Assembly (NCBI RefSeq): GCF_039537665.1
Contig: NZ_BAABAY010000001.1
Coordinates: 1,736,001 to 1,800,000, forward strand
From: Gaetbulibacter_A aestuarii
GTDB lineage: Bacteria > Bacteroidota > Bacteroidia > Flavobacteriales > Flavobacteriaceae
Length of the DNA stretch: 64,000 nucleotides
Direction: 5' to 3'
Below the pieces are notes generated by a model. It had not been told where the DNA came from and made no database searches. It worked only from the letters and a program-made list of their open reading frames with translations. Shown one piece after another: positions 40,197 through 49,328 of the stretch. Numbering within the stretch: position 1 is the first letter of the stretch; each line of letters opens with the position of its first letter. The position numbers were made by a program, and so were the translations under genes.

Positions 40197-41657
40197 ATGA
40201 ATTCAGAAATACGTGAGTTAGAACCCAAAGCAGTTTGGAATAAATTTGCCGACCTTAATGCTGTGCCGCGTCCTTCAAAAAAAGAAGAACGAGTTATTGC
40301 TTTTATGAAAGATTTTGGGAAAAGTCTAGGTTTGGAAACCCTGGAGGATGCCGTTGGCAATGTCATTATCAAAAAACCGGCTACAAAAGGTATGGAAGAC
40401 CGGCAAACTGTAGTGATGCAATCGCACTTGGATATGGTACATCAGAAGAATAATGACACGAATTTCGATTTTGATAACCAAGGAATCGATATGTACGTGG
40501 ATGGCGACTGGGTGCGTGCCAATGGCACTACTTTGGGAGCAGATAATGGTCTTGGTGTAGCAACTATTATGGCTATTTTGGAAAGCAAAGAGATTGCACA
40601 TCCGGCTATTGAAGCACTGTTTACGATCGATGAAGAAACGGGAATGACGGGAGCCATGGGATTAAAACCCGGTGTATTGAGTGGAGCCATTTTACTGAAT
40701 CTGGATACTGAAGAAGATGATGAGATAGGTGTAGGTTGTGCGGGAGGTATTGATGTTACCGCAACAAGAGATTACGAAGAAGAAGATACACCTGAATCTA
40801 AAATTGGATATACCATTACGGTTAAAGGTTTACAAGGCGGGCATTCAGGAATGCAAATTCACGAAGGTTTAGGTAACGCCAATAAAATCATGAACAGGAT
40901 CATGTTTGATGGTTTTGAACATTTTGGTTTACGTATTTCAGAAATAAACGGAGGTGGTTTGCGTAATGCTATTCCGCGAGAAAGCACAGCTATTGTAGCC
41001 ATTGACGCTTCAAAAGAAGAAAATTTTGTGACCCATATTGCTGAAATTTCCAAAGCTATAAAAAAAGAATACAAAACCATGGAACCGCATTTGGATATCC
41101 TGATAGCAAAAGTTCAAACACCGAAAAAAATAATGGATCTCGGTGTTCAGGAAGGATTGACCAGAGCTATTTATGCTGCCGTGAATGGTGTTTATCGCAT
41201 GAGTGCCGATATTCCTGATCTGGTTGAAACCTCAAACAATATTGCGAAGGTTTCAGTTAAGGACGGAAAAATTCATATTGGCTGTTTAACGCGTTCTTCT
41301 GTTGAAAGTTCAAAATGGGATCTGGCTCATGCTTTGAGAGCTACTTTCGAATTAACGGGTTGCGACGTTGATTTTTCAGGAGATTATCCGGGATGGACAC
41401 CGAATATGGATTCGCCAATACTTAAAGTTATGGAAACTTTGTATGAAAAATTAAACCATGAAAAACCTCATGTAGCTGCGTGTCATGCCGGTCTTGAATG
41501 CGGAATTTTAGGAAAAAATTATCCTGAAATGGACATGATAAGTTTCGGACCAAATATTAAAGGAGCACATTCTCCTGATGAACGGGCGCAAATATCATCT
41601 GTACAAAAGTTCTGGACCTTTGTTCTTGAGATTTTAAAGCAAATTCCGAAGAAATAA
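40197..41657 (+). CDS. pepD: Aminoacyl-histidine dipeptidase (PepD, M20 family)
   Basis: 486 aa (E. coli PepD is 485). Cytoplasmic dipeptidase that cleaves Xaa-His and other dipeptides. Metal ligands are visible: MQSHLDMVHQK (His, Asp), GTTLGADNGLGVA (Asp), DEETGMTGAMGL (catalytic Glu), LDTEEDDEIGVG, and IKGAHSPDERAQI with the last His. The start is ATG 40197 (MNSEIRELEPKAVW), placed 21 bases after a TAnnTTTG box. Convergent with yidD, 6 bases apart. Confidence 0.96.
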   Translation: MNSEIRELEPKAVWNKFADLNAVPRPSKKEERVIAFMKDFGKSLGLETLEDAVGNVIIKKPATKGMEDRQTVVMQSHLDMVHQKNNDTNFDFDNQGIDMYVDGDWVRANGTTLGADNGLGVATIMAILESKEIAHPAIEALFTIDEETGMTGAMGLKPGVLSGAILLNLDTEEDDEIGVGCAGGIDVTATRDYEEEDTPESKIGYTITVKGLQGGHSGMQIHEGLGNANKIMNRIMFDGFEHFGLRISEINGGGLRNAIPRESTAIVAIDASKEENFVTHIAEISKAIKKEYKTMEPHLDILIAKVQTPKKIMDLGVQEGLTRAIYAAVNGVYRMSADIPDLVETSNNIAKVSVKDGKIHIGCLTRSSVESSKWDLAHALRATFELTGCDVDFSGDYPGWTPNMDSPILKVMETLYEKLNHEKPHVAACHAGLECGILGKNYPEMDMISFGPNIKGAHSPDERAQISSVQKFWTFVLEILKQIPKK

Positions 41658-41663
41658 AAAAAA

Positions 41664-41888
41664 TTATGGCACAGGATCGTATCCGGAGCCACCCCAAGGA
41701 TGACAACTAAATATACGTTTTAATGCCAGCCAGCCCCCTTTGAGTATGCCATGCTTTTGCAAAGCTTCTTTAGCATAAGAGGAGCAGGTGGGTGTATATC
41801 TGCAAGTTGCTGGTAACATTGGTGAAATCAGGACCTGATAGACTTTTATCAAGAATAAAAAAGGTGCAATAAGTATTTTTTTTAGCAT
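41664..41888 (-). CDS. yidD: Membrane protein insertion efficiency factor YidD
   Basis: 74 aa. Contains LISPMLPATCRYTPTCSSYA and HGILKGGWLALKRI, then CHPWGGSGYDPVP, the YidD hallmark. It assists YidC-dependent membrane insertion. Here it follows cysS (44 bases) rather than rnpA-yidC. A perfect palindrome TTTCCTTTT/AAAAGGAAA lies directly upstream and includes the AAGGA that could act as a ribosome site. Confidence 0.95.
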   Translation of the reverse strand: MLKKILIAPFLFLIKVYQVLISPMLPATCRYTPTCSSYAKEALQKHGILKGGWLALKRIFSCHPWGGSGYDPVP

Positions 41889-41893
41889 GATAG

Positions 41894-41911
41894 TTTCCTT
41901 TTAAAAGGAAA
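41894..41911 (-). promoter_or_regulatory. Palindrome upstream of yidD
   Basis: TTTCCTTTT immediately followed by AAAAGGAAA, 18 bases, a perfect palindrome 5 bases before the yidD ATG. One arm holds the only SD-like AAGGA nearby, so a hairpin or dimer-forming RNA could hide it. Confidence 0.4.
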
Positions 41912-41932
41912 ATTTCTAAGGCGCTGAAATCC

Positions 41933-43417
41933 TTAATTCAACGAAAAGGTCGTGCCGTCTTTACCGTCTTTAAGCTGAATGCCTAATTCAGCCAATTCAT
42001 CACGGATTTTATCTGAAAGCGAAAAATCTTTATTGATACGCGCCTCCTGACGCATTTTGATCAATAAGTCTACGGCTCCTGATAATTTATCGGCGCCTGT
42101 TTCGGTATTTGATGTGTTCTCTAATCCCAGAACATCAAATACAAAAGCATGAATGGTTTCTTTAAACGTAGTGAAATCCTTTTGATCCAAGCTTTCAGAG
42201 CCTTCCTTAAGCTGATTGATATATTTCACCGCCTCGAACAAATGTGCAATGAGGACAGGTGAATTAAAATCATCATTCATGGCATCATAACAAGATTGTT
42301 TCCAGGTTGTGATGTCTATGGTAGAGTTTGTTCCTGCTTTTAAATCCGATAGGACCTTGATCGCATCCATGAGACGGTTGAATCCTTTTTCACTAGCAAG
42401 TAGACCATCATTTGTAAAATCTAATACGCTGCGATAATGCGCTTGTAGCATGAAAAAACGCGCAACGCCGGGTTCAAAAGCTTTTGTAATATTCGGATTG
42501 TTTCCTGTGAATATTTCTCCGGGAAGAATATAATTTCCTGTGGATTTCGCCATTTTTTTACCGTTCATGATAAGCATGTTGGCGTGCATCCAATAATTAA
42601 CCGGTGTTTGTCCTTTGGCAGCTTCATTTTGAGCGATCTCACATTCGTGATGTGGAAATTTAAGATCCATACCACCTCCATGAATATCAAATTGTTCACC
42701 CAAATATTTGGTGCTCATCGCAGTACATTCAAGGTGCCAGCCCGGAAAACCATCACTCCAGGGCGATGGCCATCGCATGATGTGCTGTGGCTCAGCACGT
42801 TTCCAAAGCGCAAAATCTTGAGGATTCTTTTTATCACTTTGTCCGTCTAAAGCACGAGTATTATGAATCAGATCTTCCAGTTTTCGCTTGCTGAGTTTGC
42901 CGTAATCGTGTGATTCATTGAATTTGTGAACATCGAAATAAACAGAGCCATTCACTTCATAAGCAAAACCATTATCAATTATTGTTTTGATGAGTTCGAT
43001 TTGCTCAATAATATGACCGGTAGCTGTAGGTTCGATACTAGGAGGTAAAAAATTAAATTTATCGAGAATGTTATGGAAATCTACAGTGTAACGTTGTACG
43101 ACTTCCATAGGTTCTAACTGCTCCAAACGCGCTTTTTTTGCAATTCGATCTTCACCCACATCGGCATCATTTTCCAAATGTCCGGCATCCGTAATATTAC
43201 GAACATAACGTACTTTATAACCCAGATGCTTTAAATAACGAAAAATCACATCAAAGGACATGAACGTTCTAACATTTCCCAAATGTACATTGCTGTAAAC
43301 GGTAGGACCACAAACATACATCCCAACGTAACCTTCGTCGATAGGCTTGAATGATTCTTTTTCTCCGCTTAATGAATTGTATATTTGAATGTTTTGGCTT
43401 TTGTAAAGTGGCGTCAT
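41933..43417 (-). CDS. cysS: Cysteinyl-tRNA synthetase
   Basis: 494 aa class I synthetase. Zinc/ATP-site motifs: MYVCGPTVYSNVHLGNVRTF (HIGH region), WHLECTAMS, HHECEIAQNE (zinc ligands), KKMAKSTGN (KMSKS). The C-terminal DALR-like helical domain follows. It charges tRNA-Cys in the cytoplasm. The order folE-cysS-yidD on the minus strand is compact (68 and 44 bases). Confidence 0.97.
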   Translation of the reverse strand: MTPLYKSQNIQIYNSLSGEKESFKPIDEGYVGMYVCGPTVYSNVHLGNVRTFMSFDVIFRYLKHLGYKVRYVRNITDAGHLENDADVGEDRIAKKARLEQLEPMEVVQRYTVDFHNILDKFNFLPPSIEPTATGHIIEQIELIKTIIDNGFAYEVNGSVYFDVHKFNESHDYGKLSKRKLEDLIHNTRALDGQSDKKNPQDFALWKRAEPQHIMRWPSPWSDGFPGWHLECTAMSTKYLGEQFDIHGGGMDLKFPHHECEIAQNEAAKGQTPVNYWMHANMLIMNGKKMAKSTGNYILPGEIFTGNNPNITKAFEPGVARFFMLQAHYRSVLDFTNDGLLASEKGFNRLMDAIKVLSDLKAGTNSTIDITTWKQSCYDAMNDDFNSPVLIAHLFEAVKYINQLKEGSESLDQKDFTTFKETIHAFVFDVLGLENTSNTETGADKLSGAVDLLIKMRQEARINKDFSLSDKIRDELAELGIQLKDGKDGTTFSLN

Positions 43418-43485
43418 GGTTAGGTTGCGCTAATTTAAATATTGGAAGCTGAAATTTTGATCTAATAATAAACGTTGTGCTTTTT

Positions 43486-44163
43486 TTAAAAGGCGGTATC
43501 GAGTTTAATATAATCTAAAAACTCGCGTCTTACCGTTTTGTCTTTAAATTTTCCACCGAATTCAGAAGTTACGGTACTGCTTTCAATGTCCCGAATACCT
43601 CTGGAATTTACACATAAGTGTTTTGCATCAATAACGCAGGCTACATCTTGAGTATTTAAAACTTCCTGAAGTTCTTTTACAATTTGAATCGTTAGCCGCT
43701 CTTGAACCTGTGGGCGTTTCGCGTAGTAATCTACGATTCTATTCATTTTAGATAATCCTACAACGGTGCCATTGGAAATGTAAGCAACATGCGCTTTTCC
43801 AACTATAGGTAATAAGTGGTGTTCGCAGGTGGAGTAGAGGGTGATGTTCTTTTCAACCAACATCTCACCGTATTTATACTTATTTTCAAAAGTTGAAGGT
43901 TTAGGCTTTTTGTCTGGGTTCAGACCACCAAAAATTTCATTTACGAACATTTTAGCCACCCTGTTTGGGGTGCCGTTCAAACTATCGTCTGTGAGATCAA
44001 GGCCGAGTGTTTCCATAATATGGCGTACATCATCCTTTATGATATCTATTTTTTCTGCATTCGATAATTTAAAGGCATCATTTCGCATTGGCGTATTAGC
44101 CGATGTACTGATGTGGTCGTCTCCTAAAGATTCAAATTCTTCCAAATTTTTTCCAAATTTCAT
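43486..44163 (-). CDS. folE: GTP cyclohydrolase I
   Basis: 225 aa. Converts GTP to dihydroneopterin triphosphate, the first step of folate (and pterin) synthesis. TCEHHLLPIVGKAHVAYIS has the zinc Cys and His residues, VGLSKMNRIVDYYAKRPQVQ the catalytic region, and ACVIDAKHLCVNSRGI the third zinc ligand and phosphate-binding part. The N-terminal ~40 residues are variable. Folate genes are split: folP is at 56.5 kb. Confidence 0.97.
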   Translation of the reverse strand: MKFGKNLEEFESLGDDHISTSANTPMRNDAFKLSNAEKIDIIKDDVRHIMETLGLDLTDDSLNGTPNRVAKMFVNEIFGGLNPDKKPKPSTFENKYKYGEMLVEKNITLYSTCEHHLLPIVGKAHVAYISNGTVVGLSKMNRIVDYYAKRPQVQERLTIQIVKELQEVLNTQDVACVIDAKHLCVNSRGIRDIESSTVTSEFGGKFKDKTVRREFLDYIKLDTAF

Positions 44164-44373
44164 CTGTCTGTTCTTTAATTTTTTAATGAGATACGTTATT
44201 TGAAAACTTCAACACCTTGTTTAAGAGGATATTTAAAAATGTATCATCATTTGAAATGCCTGCATTTCAGAGTGCAAAGATAAGCAAATCTGTTTTGTTA
44301 TTATTTATCTTAACATACAATTATAAAGGGATCTTTTAGTCCGGTTTTCCTTGAATTTATTACATATTTCAAA

Positions 44374-44408
44374 TAAAAAACCCAAACAAGGCATTGTCTG
44401 GGTTTTTA
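44374..44408 (-). terminator. Terminator after the OmpP1-type gene
   Basis: AAAAACCCA...TGGGTTTTT type stem, 13 of 14 pairs with one mismatch, lying 19 bases after the stop at 44427 on the minus strand. The rest of 44164-44373 holds the folE leader and no visible gene. Confidence 0.8.
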
Positions 44409-44426
44409 AATTTCTATGTAGACTTG

Positions 44427-45953
44427 TTATATGTTCAAATTTAATGATATGATGATATTTGAATTTGATCTTTTCACAGAGGCTGTATCAACTAAACCAA
44501 CATTATAAAGAGATGGATTGTCTGTTCGATCCCATTTATCGTAAGTAAGGTCTAATCTTGTATTTCCAAAATTATACCCAATTCCAAATGAGTACCCGGT
44601 TAAATCACCTATGGTTACTCCATTTTTATAAGGACTTTCTTCAAATCTGTAACCGCCGCGTAAACTAAACTGATCTATTTTGTACTCACCACCTAATCTG
44701 TAGGTTTGTGAGACATCTAAAACGTTAGCCATAGCGTTGTTTTGAGCACTGAAAAAAGCGTCTGACTCCGGCTTAAATTTCGTTTTACTATAATCTTTAA
44801 CGGCATAATCAAAACTAATTAAGCCTTCCTGACCGAATACATAGGCAACACTTCCCGTAAATTGTGATGGCGTTTGCAATTTATAGGTGGGATAAACATT
44901 TACCACTTGTGGGTTTATCTCAATAAAACCATTAGCACCGTCGGTGGCTAAATATTGAGTAGTTTCATCGTCGATGTTATACCAGATTGGGGAATCATAA
45001 ACGGCTCCAAGACGCCATGAATCACCTAATTTAAGAATTCCTCCTAACTGGAATGAGAACCCGCTCCCTGTTGTTGACAAAGTATTGTTGAACTCTGCAT
45101 AGTTAACTACAGAACCTGGATTGTTGTTATCTTCATAAAGAATTGTGCTACGGTTATAATTAATAAAATGCGTATTTAAATTGAGTCCTAAATACAAATT
45201 ATCCTGATATTGAGTTGATAAATTGAAGCTTGCTTTTCCATTATAACCAGTTGCAGCATAAGTATAATCGTGGGTAAAATTACCCGGGGCTACATTTCCG
45301 TAATAAACCGTATTAGCATCGTTATTTATATCTTCAGGTTCCAACAAATAGGATTCAAAACCAAGAAAAGCCTGCTGGTTGGCGAAACCGTAAAAATCAC
45401 CAATGGCTTTATAAGCGTCACTATATGTTTCACCGGGAAGCGTAGAAATCTCATCCAATCGCAAACCGTCAGCGTAGTCATAAAAATAACTCGTTATAGA
45501 GTTGCTAAACTGACCGTCGTCGTTGGTATTGGTGCCTGAAGCGTTCCATGTGTTATTAAAATTATTGGTGCGATCATAAGTTACTCCTACCGCAAATTTC
45601 TGCCATGGCGAATTGGTGTTACTTTTGAAAACGAATACAACACCACCTTGGCTGAGATCGGTTTGATTTGTAGATATAGATCCAAAGCCATTAAAATAAT
45701 TGGTATCGTTGGTGGCATCATTTATCGCTAATGTAAAAGTAGCATTACTTTGAGTAAAAACGGCACCACCGGCCGGATTGCTGCTTAGTGCGCTTAAGTC
45801 GCCACCGAGGGCTCCAAAGGCACCACCCAATGCTCTGTAGCGGGCTGTACCTTCAATAGCATTTTGAGAATATCTCAAAGCATCGTTGATATCCTGGGCT
45901 TGCATTAAAGAAAACGAGAGTAGCCCAAGACAAAATAAAGTTAATTTTTTCAT
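44427..45953 (-). CDS. OmpP1/FadL-type outer-membrane transport protein
   Basis: 508 aa. Signal peptide 1-19 (LLSFSLMQA), then ALRYSQNAIEGTARYRALGG and AFGALGGDLSALSSNPAGGA, the N-terminal hatch of FadL-type barrels with its NPAG motif. The remainder alternates amphipathic beta strands and ends NSNIIISLNLNI. Such proteins import hydrophobic compounds such as fatty acids; members in Bacteroidota are often labelled hemin receptor without evidence. The WNNW-repeat lipoprotein gene is 67 bases upstream on the same strand. Confidence 0.92.
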   Translation of the reverse strand: MKKLTLFCLGLLSFSLMQAQDINDALRYSQNAIEGTARYRALGGAFGALGGDLSALSSNPAGGAVFTQSNATFTLAINDATNDTNYFNGFGSISTNQTDLSQGGVVFVFKSNTNSPWQKFAVGVTYDRTNNFNNTWNASGTNTNDDGQFSNSITSYFYDYADGLRLDEISTLPGETYSDAYKAIGDFYGFANQQAFLGFESYLLEPEDINNDANTVYYGNVAPGNFTHDYTYAATGYNGKASFNLSTQYQDNLYLGLNLNTHFINYNRSTILYEDNNNPGSVVNYAEFNNTLSTTGSGFSFQLGGILKLGDSWRLGAVYDSPIWYNIDDETTQYLATDGANGFIEINPQVVNVYPTYKLQTPSQFTGSVAYVFGQEGLISFDYAVKDYSKTKFKPESDAFFSAQNNAMANVLDVSQTYRLGGEYKIDQFSLRGGYRFEESPYKNGVTIGDLTGYSFGIGYNFGNTRLDLTYDKWDRTDNPSLYNVGLVDTASVKRSNSNIIISLNLNI

Positions 45954-46020
45954 AGGTGATTTTATTATCTTAATAGCCTCAATTATGAGACAAATTCTTA
46001 ATTATAATTTATAGTATTTA

Positions 46021-47214
46021 TCAGCCGCCTCTTCGACCGCCTCCGCCGGATGAGCCTCTTGAACTGCCTCCACCGGAAGATCTCATGGTTGATCCTGAAG
46101 AAGAAGAACTTCTACTTGGCGTGTATCCTGAACTGGATCTACTACTACTCGACGGCGTGTATGATGGACGAGAACTTCTACTAGGCATATTCGAAGGTGA
46201 TCCATAACTATTGGAGCTTCGTCTTACCGTAGAAGTGCTTCTTGTAGTTGAGCTTCTTGATGGCGTTCTTATAGTAGATGCACTTCGGCGTACTCCTGAA
46301 TTAGTAGGTGAGCTATATCTTGAATTATAATTTCTAGTAGCAATACCCGAATTATTTACAGCAGTAGAACTGCGGCGAACTGTACCTGTACTATTTCGAA
46401 GTGTGTTGTTTCGGTACGAATTATTTATAATACTACTACTACTTCTTCTAGAGGTATTGTATCTGGAAGTAACAGCAGTGTTATTTCTTGTTGCAGTACT
46501 GCGTCGACCTTGCGTTCTTGAACTTAAATTAGTCGTATTACTGCGGTAGCTGGTATTCGCATAACTTCCCCTTCTTGTGGCACTAAATGATGGTTGTCTG
46601 TAATAATAACGGCCTCGGTAATTATTGTAGTAAGGTGAATAACCGTAGTATCCCCATCCGGCATAAAAGCTACCGTAGTATGGTGAGTACCAAAAAGGAT
46701 CGTACCATCCTCCATACCAGTTATTCCAGCCCCAGTAATTCCAATTGTTCCATCCCCAGTAATTCCAGTTATTCCATCTCCAGTTATTCCAGCCGTAATA
46801 ACCCCAACCCCAGTTATTCCAACTGTTGTCGATATAGTTAATGGTTACGTTATTGGGATTCTGGCCCCAACCTGCATAATTTTGAGTATTATCAACTAAA
46901 GAATCATTTTCAACGTAAGCATCGCTGCTATAGCTATCAATATCCGTGAAAATCTCACTATTCTGGAGCATCACGTCATATTCCATAGCTTTGTTCTTAA
47001 AATAATTCTGGTAATAATCACTATTACTTTGGTTTGGGATTTCAACAATAGCGTCTTCGCGTTGCTGCGGATTTACACGCATTTCCGGTTCACCGTAAAT
47101 GCCATCTGATTCCACACCAACATATTGATATGACCCACATGACATGACAACTAACAATAAACCCAGAAGTGGGGTATATTGCAGTTTTTTGAATATGTTG
47201 TTATTTAGTTGCAT
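46021..47214 (-). CDS. Lipoprotein with Trp/Asn/Tyr repeats and an Arg/Ser-rich tail
   Basis: 397 aa. Lipobox VVMSC (Cys26). Residues about 27-130 are acidic and unrecognised. About 131-180 is an extraordinary aromatic tract with repeats of WNNWNYWG, then Gly/Tyr-rich sequence to about 215. From 215 to the end it is Arg/Ser/Thr-rich with RRSS and GGGRRGG repeats, strongly basic. No enzyme motif; an adhesive, structural or surface-coating role is inferred. It is divergent from proS and sits above the OmpP1 gene, a neighbour order I recall in other Flavobacteriaceae. The ends of the protein look intact. Confidence 0.8.
   Translation of the reverse strand: MQLNNNIFKKLQYTPLLGLLLVVMSCGSYQYVGVESDGIYGEPEMRVNPQQREDAIVEIPNQSNSDYYQNYFKNKAMEYDVMLQNSEIFTDIDSYSSDAYVENDSLVDNTQNYAGWGQNPNNVTINYIDNSWNNWGWGYYGWNNWRWNNWNYWGWNNWNYWGWNNWYGGWYDPFWYSPYYGSFYAGWGYYGYSPYYNNYRGRYYYRQPSFSATRRGSYANTSYRSNTTNLSSRTQGRRSTATRNNTAVTSRYNTSRRSSSSIINNSYRNNTLRNSTGTVRRSSTAVNNSGIATRNYNSRYSSPTNSGVRRSASTIRTPSRSSTTRSTSTVRRSSNSYGSPSNMPSRSSRPSYTPSSSSRSSSGYTPSRSSSSSGSTMRSSGGGSSRGSSGGGGRRGG
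46716..46824 (-). repeat. In-gene tandem repeat coding WNNWNYWG units
   Basis: About 24-bp units, CCAGTAATTCCA plus TTGTTCCATCC or TTATTCCATCT, repeated three to four times in frame with the lipoprotein, each coding eight residues. Such repeats can expand or contract by slippage. Confidence 0.8.
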
Positions 47215-47229
47215 ATCTCTAAGATTTTA

Positions 47230-47260
47230 TTGTTGAACATTACAAAAATAGTTAGTTTTG
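47230..47260 (+). promoter_or_regulatory. Promoter of proS
   Basis: TTG at 47230-47232, 20 bases, then TAGTTTTG at 47253-47260. It leaves about 47 bases to the ATG at 47314. It overlaps the opposite-facing promoter of the lipoprotein gene. Confidence 0.55.
47243..47250 (-). promoter_or_regulatory. Putative -7 box of the WNNW lipoprotein gene
   Basis: TATTTTTG on the minus strand, 28 bases before the ATG at 47214, separated from the proS -7 box by 2 bases. Confidence 0.5.
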
Positions 47261-47313
47261 CTGAACTATTTTTTTATTTAACATATGCACAATATTTGTG
47301 CCAAAAAGCAAAT

Positions 47314-48792
47314 ATGAGTAAAAAACTTACAAGTAGGGCGGACGATTACTCCAAGTGGTACAACGAATTGGTTGTCAAGGCTGATCTGGCCGAGAATTCA
47401 GCGGTTAGAGGTTGTATGGTAATCAAACCTTATGGTTACGCCATTTGGGAAAAAATGCAGGCTGAACTGGATCGCATGTTTAAAGAAACCGGACATCAAA
47501 ATGCCTATTTTCCGCTATTTGTGCCGAAAAGTTTGTTTGAAGCCGAAGAGAAAAATGCAGAAGGATTTGCTAAAGAATGCGCTGTGGTTACACATTACCG
47601 ACTTCAAAACGATCCTGATAAACCGGGAAAACTGCGTGTGGATCCCGAAGCAAAATTAGAGGAAGAATTGGTGGTGCGACCAACCAGTGAGGCCATTATT
47701 TGGAATACTTACAGAAACTGGATCCAAAGTTATCGTGATCTTCCTTTGCTTATAAATCAATGGGCCAATGTGGTGCGCTGGGAAATGCGAACACGTTTAT
47801 TTTTAAGAACAGCTGAATTTCTTTGGCAGGAAGGACATACAGCTCATGCCACAAAAGAAGAAGCTTTGAAGGAAACGAAACTTATAAATAATGTGTATGC
47901 TACCTTCGCTGAAAACTTTATGGCCATACCGGTTATACAAGGTGTTAAAACTGAGAGCGAACGTTTTGCCGGGGCAGAAGAAACCTACTGTATTGAAGCG
48001 TTAATGCAAGATGGTAAAGCACTTCAGGCCGGAACTTCGCACTTCCTGGGCCAGAATTTCGCTAAAGCTTTCGATGTTAAATTTGCTAATAAAGAAGGTC
48101 AGCAAGACTACGTTTGGGCTACCTCCTGGGGTGTTTCAACACGGTTAATGGGTGCATTGATCATGACCCACAGTGACGATCAGGGATTGGTTTTACCTCC
48201 AAATTTAGCGCCAAATCAGGTGGTTATTGTACCTATTTATAAGAACGAAGAACAGTTTGAAGCCATTTCTGAAGTTGCAAACGGCATAGTTCAAAAATTA
48301 CGAGCCAAAGGTATTTCTGTGAAGTATGACGATCGAGATACACAACGGCCCGGAGCTAAATTTGCCCAGCATGAATTACAAGGTGTTCCGCTAAGAATAG
48401 CCATCGGACCGAAAGATCTTGAAAATGAAACTGTAGAACTTGCTCGTCGTGATACCTTAACCAAAAGCAGTGTCGCTTTGGATGGTTTGGAGGATCATAT
48501 TCAATCCTTACTAAAAGAAATTCAGGAAGCCATATTTAAAAAGGCGCTTGATTTTAGAGATACTCATATTACGAAAGTGGAAACTTTTGAGGAATTTAAA
48601 ACTGTTTTAGAGACGAAAACCGGATTTGTTTCAGCGCATTGGGACGGAACAAATGAGACTGAAGAAAAAATTAAGGATTTAACTAAAGCTACAATTCGTT
48701 GTATTCCTTTGGATCAGGAACCTGAAGAAGGGGTTTGTGTGTACTCCGGGAAACCTTCAAAAGGCCGTGTTTTATTTGCAAAAGCCTATTAA
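47314..48792 (+). CDS. proS: Prolyl-tRNA synthetase, short archaeal/eukaryal-type
   Basis: 492 aa class II synthetase that charges tRNA-Pro. Start at ATG 47314 (MSKKLTSRADDYSKWYNELV); a TTG at 47209 reads through the divergent promoter and is rejected. Motifs: VRPTSEAIIWNTYRNWI, VRWEMRTRLFLRTAEFLWQE (motif 2), EGHTAHAT, SHFLGQNFAKAF, TSWGVSTRLMGALIM (motif 3). There is no insertion editing domain as in the bacterial-type ProRS, and the protein ends in Tyr (FAKAY), as in the archaeal/eukaryal-like class (T. thermophilus). Divergent from the lipoprotein gene. Confidence 0.95.
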   Translation: MSKKLTSRADDYSKWYNELVVKADLAENSAVRGCMVIKPYGYAIWEKMQAELDRMFKETGHQNAYFPLFVPKSLFEAEEKNAEGFAKECAVVTHYRLQNDPDKPGKLRVDPEAKLEEELVVRPTSEAIIWNTYRNWIQSYRDLPLLINQWANVVRWEMRTRLFLRTAEFLWQEGHTAHATKEEALKETKLINNVYATFAENFMAIPVIQGVKTESERFAGAEETYCIEALMQDGKALQAGTSHFLGQNFAKAFDVKFANKEGQQDYVWATSWGVSTRLMGALIMTHSDDQGLVLPPNLAPNQVVIVPIYKNEEQFEAISEVANGIVQKLRAKGISVKYDDRDTQRPGAKFAQHELQGVPLRIAIGPKDLENETVELARRDTLTKSSVALDGLEDHIQSLLKEIQEAIFKKALDFRDTHITKVETFEEFKTVLETKTGFVSAHWDGTNETEEKIKDLTKATIRCIPLDQEPEEGVCVYSGKPSKGRVLFAKAY

Positions 48793-48847
48793 AATTTAAA
48801 CCTAAAAAAGGCCTCTAAAAATTTTTAGAAAAAAAATAATATTGGTC

Positions 48848-48877
48848 TTGCAACATTTAAAAATAGTTGTATTTTTG
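48848..48877 (+). promoter_or_regulatory. Promoter for tRNA-Glu and rpsT
   Basis: TTG at 48848-48850, exactly 19 bases, then TATTTTTG at 48870-48877. It is 82 bases upstream of the tRNA; no other promoter lies between tRNA and rpsT, so both are probably on one transcript. Confidence 0.65.
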
Positions 48878-48959
48878 CATCCGCAATGGAGACATTGTCG
48901 AGTTAATTGAAACCGTTTGAAGTTAATCAGTATTGATTAACGGTGTCACAATAACAACT

Positions 48960-49031
48960 GGCCCGTTCGTCTATCGGCTAGGACGCCAGGTTTTCATCCT
49001 GGTAAGAGGGGTTCGATTCCCCTACGGGCTA
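48960..49031 (+). tRNA. tRNA-Glu (anticodon UUC)
   Basis: 72 bases. Acceptor arms GGCCCGT/ACGGGCT (one G-U pair), anticodon stem CCAGG/CCTGG with loop TTTTCAT (anticodon TTC in DNA), and T-arm GAGGGGTTCGATTCCCCT. Discriminator A at 49031; the following CAA means the 3' CCA is not encoded. D-arm CTATCGGCTAGGAC is intact. It sits 23 bases before rpsT. Confidence 0.97.
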
Positions 49032-49054
49032 CAATTTTTAATAAAAAACAAAAC

Positions 49055-49306
49055 ATGGCAAATCATAAGTCAGCATTAAAAAGAATTAGAAGTAACGAAG
49101 CAAAACGCGTGGTAAATAAATACCAACATAAAACAACGCGTAATGCTATCAAGAAACTACGTGAGGTAACCGATAAGAAAGAAGCTGAAAAAATGTTTCC
49201 ATCTGTTGTTTCAATGATCGATAAATTATCGAAGAAAAACATCATTCACGCTAACAAAGCGGCGAATTTAAAATCTGGTTTAGCGCAGCACATCGCATCG
49301 CTATAA
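49055..49306 (+). CDS. rpsT: 30S ribosomal protein S20
   Basis: 83 aa, basic and helical. MANHKSALKRIRSNEAKRVV and KNIIHANKAANLKSGLAQHI are the S20 signatures; it binds 16S rRNA early in small-subunit assembly. A perfect-palindrome terminator follows. In this window it is coupled to a tRNA gene. Confidence 0.97.
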   Translation: MANHKSALKRIRSNEAKRVVNKYQHKTTRNAIKKLREVTDKKEAEKMFPSVVSMIDKLSKKNIIHANKAANLKSGLAQHIASL

Positions 49307-49328
49307 TCATTTTAAAAATTAATTTAGT

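Noticed and set aside
46524..46715. 63-codon minus frame in the WNNW gene
   Set aside because: Alternative frame of the low-complexity repeat.
48815..48835. CTAAAAATTTTTAG palindrome after proS as a terminator
   Set aside because: Followed by A-run rather than T-run on the coding strand; no G/C core.
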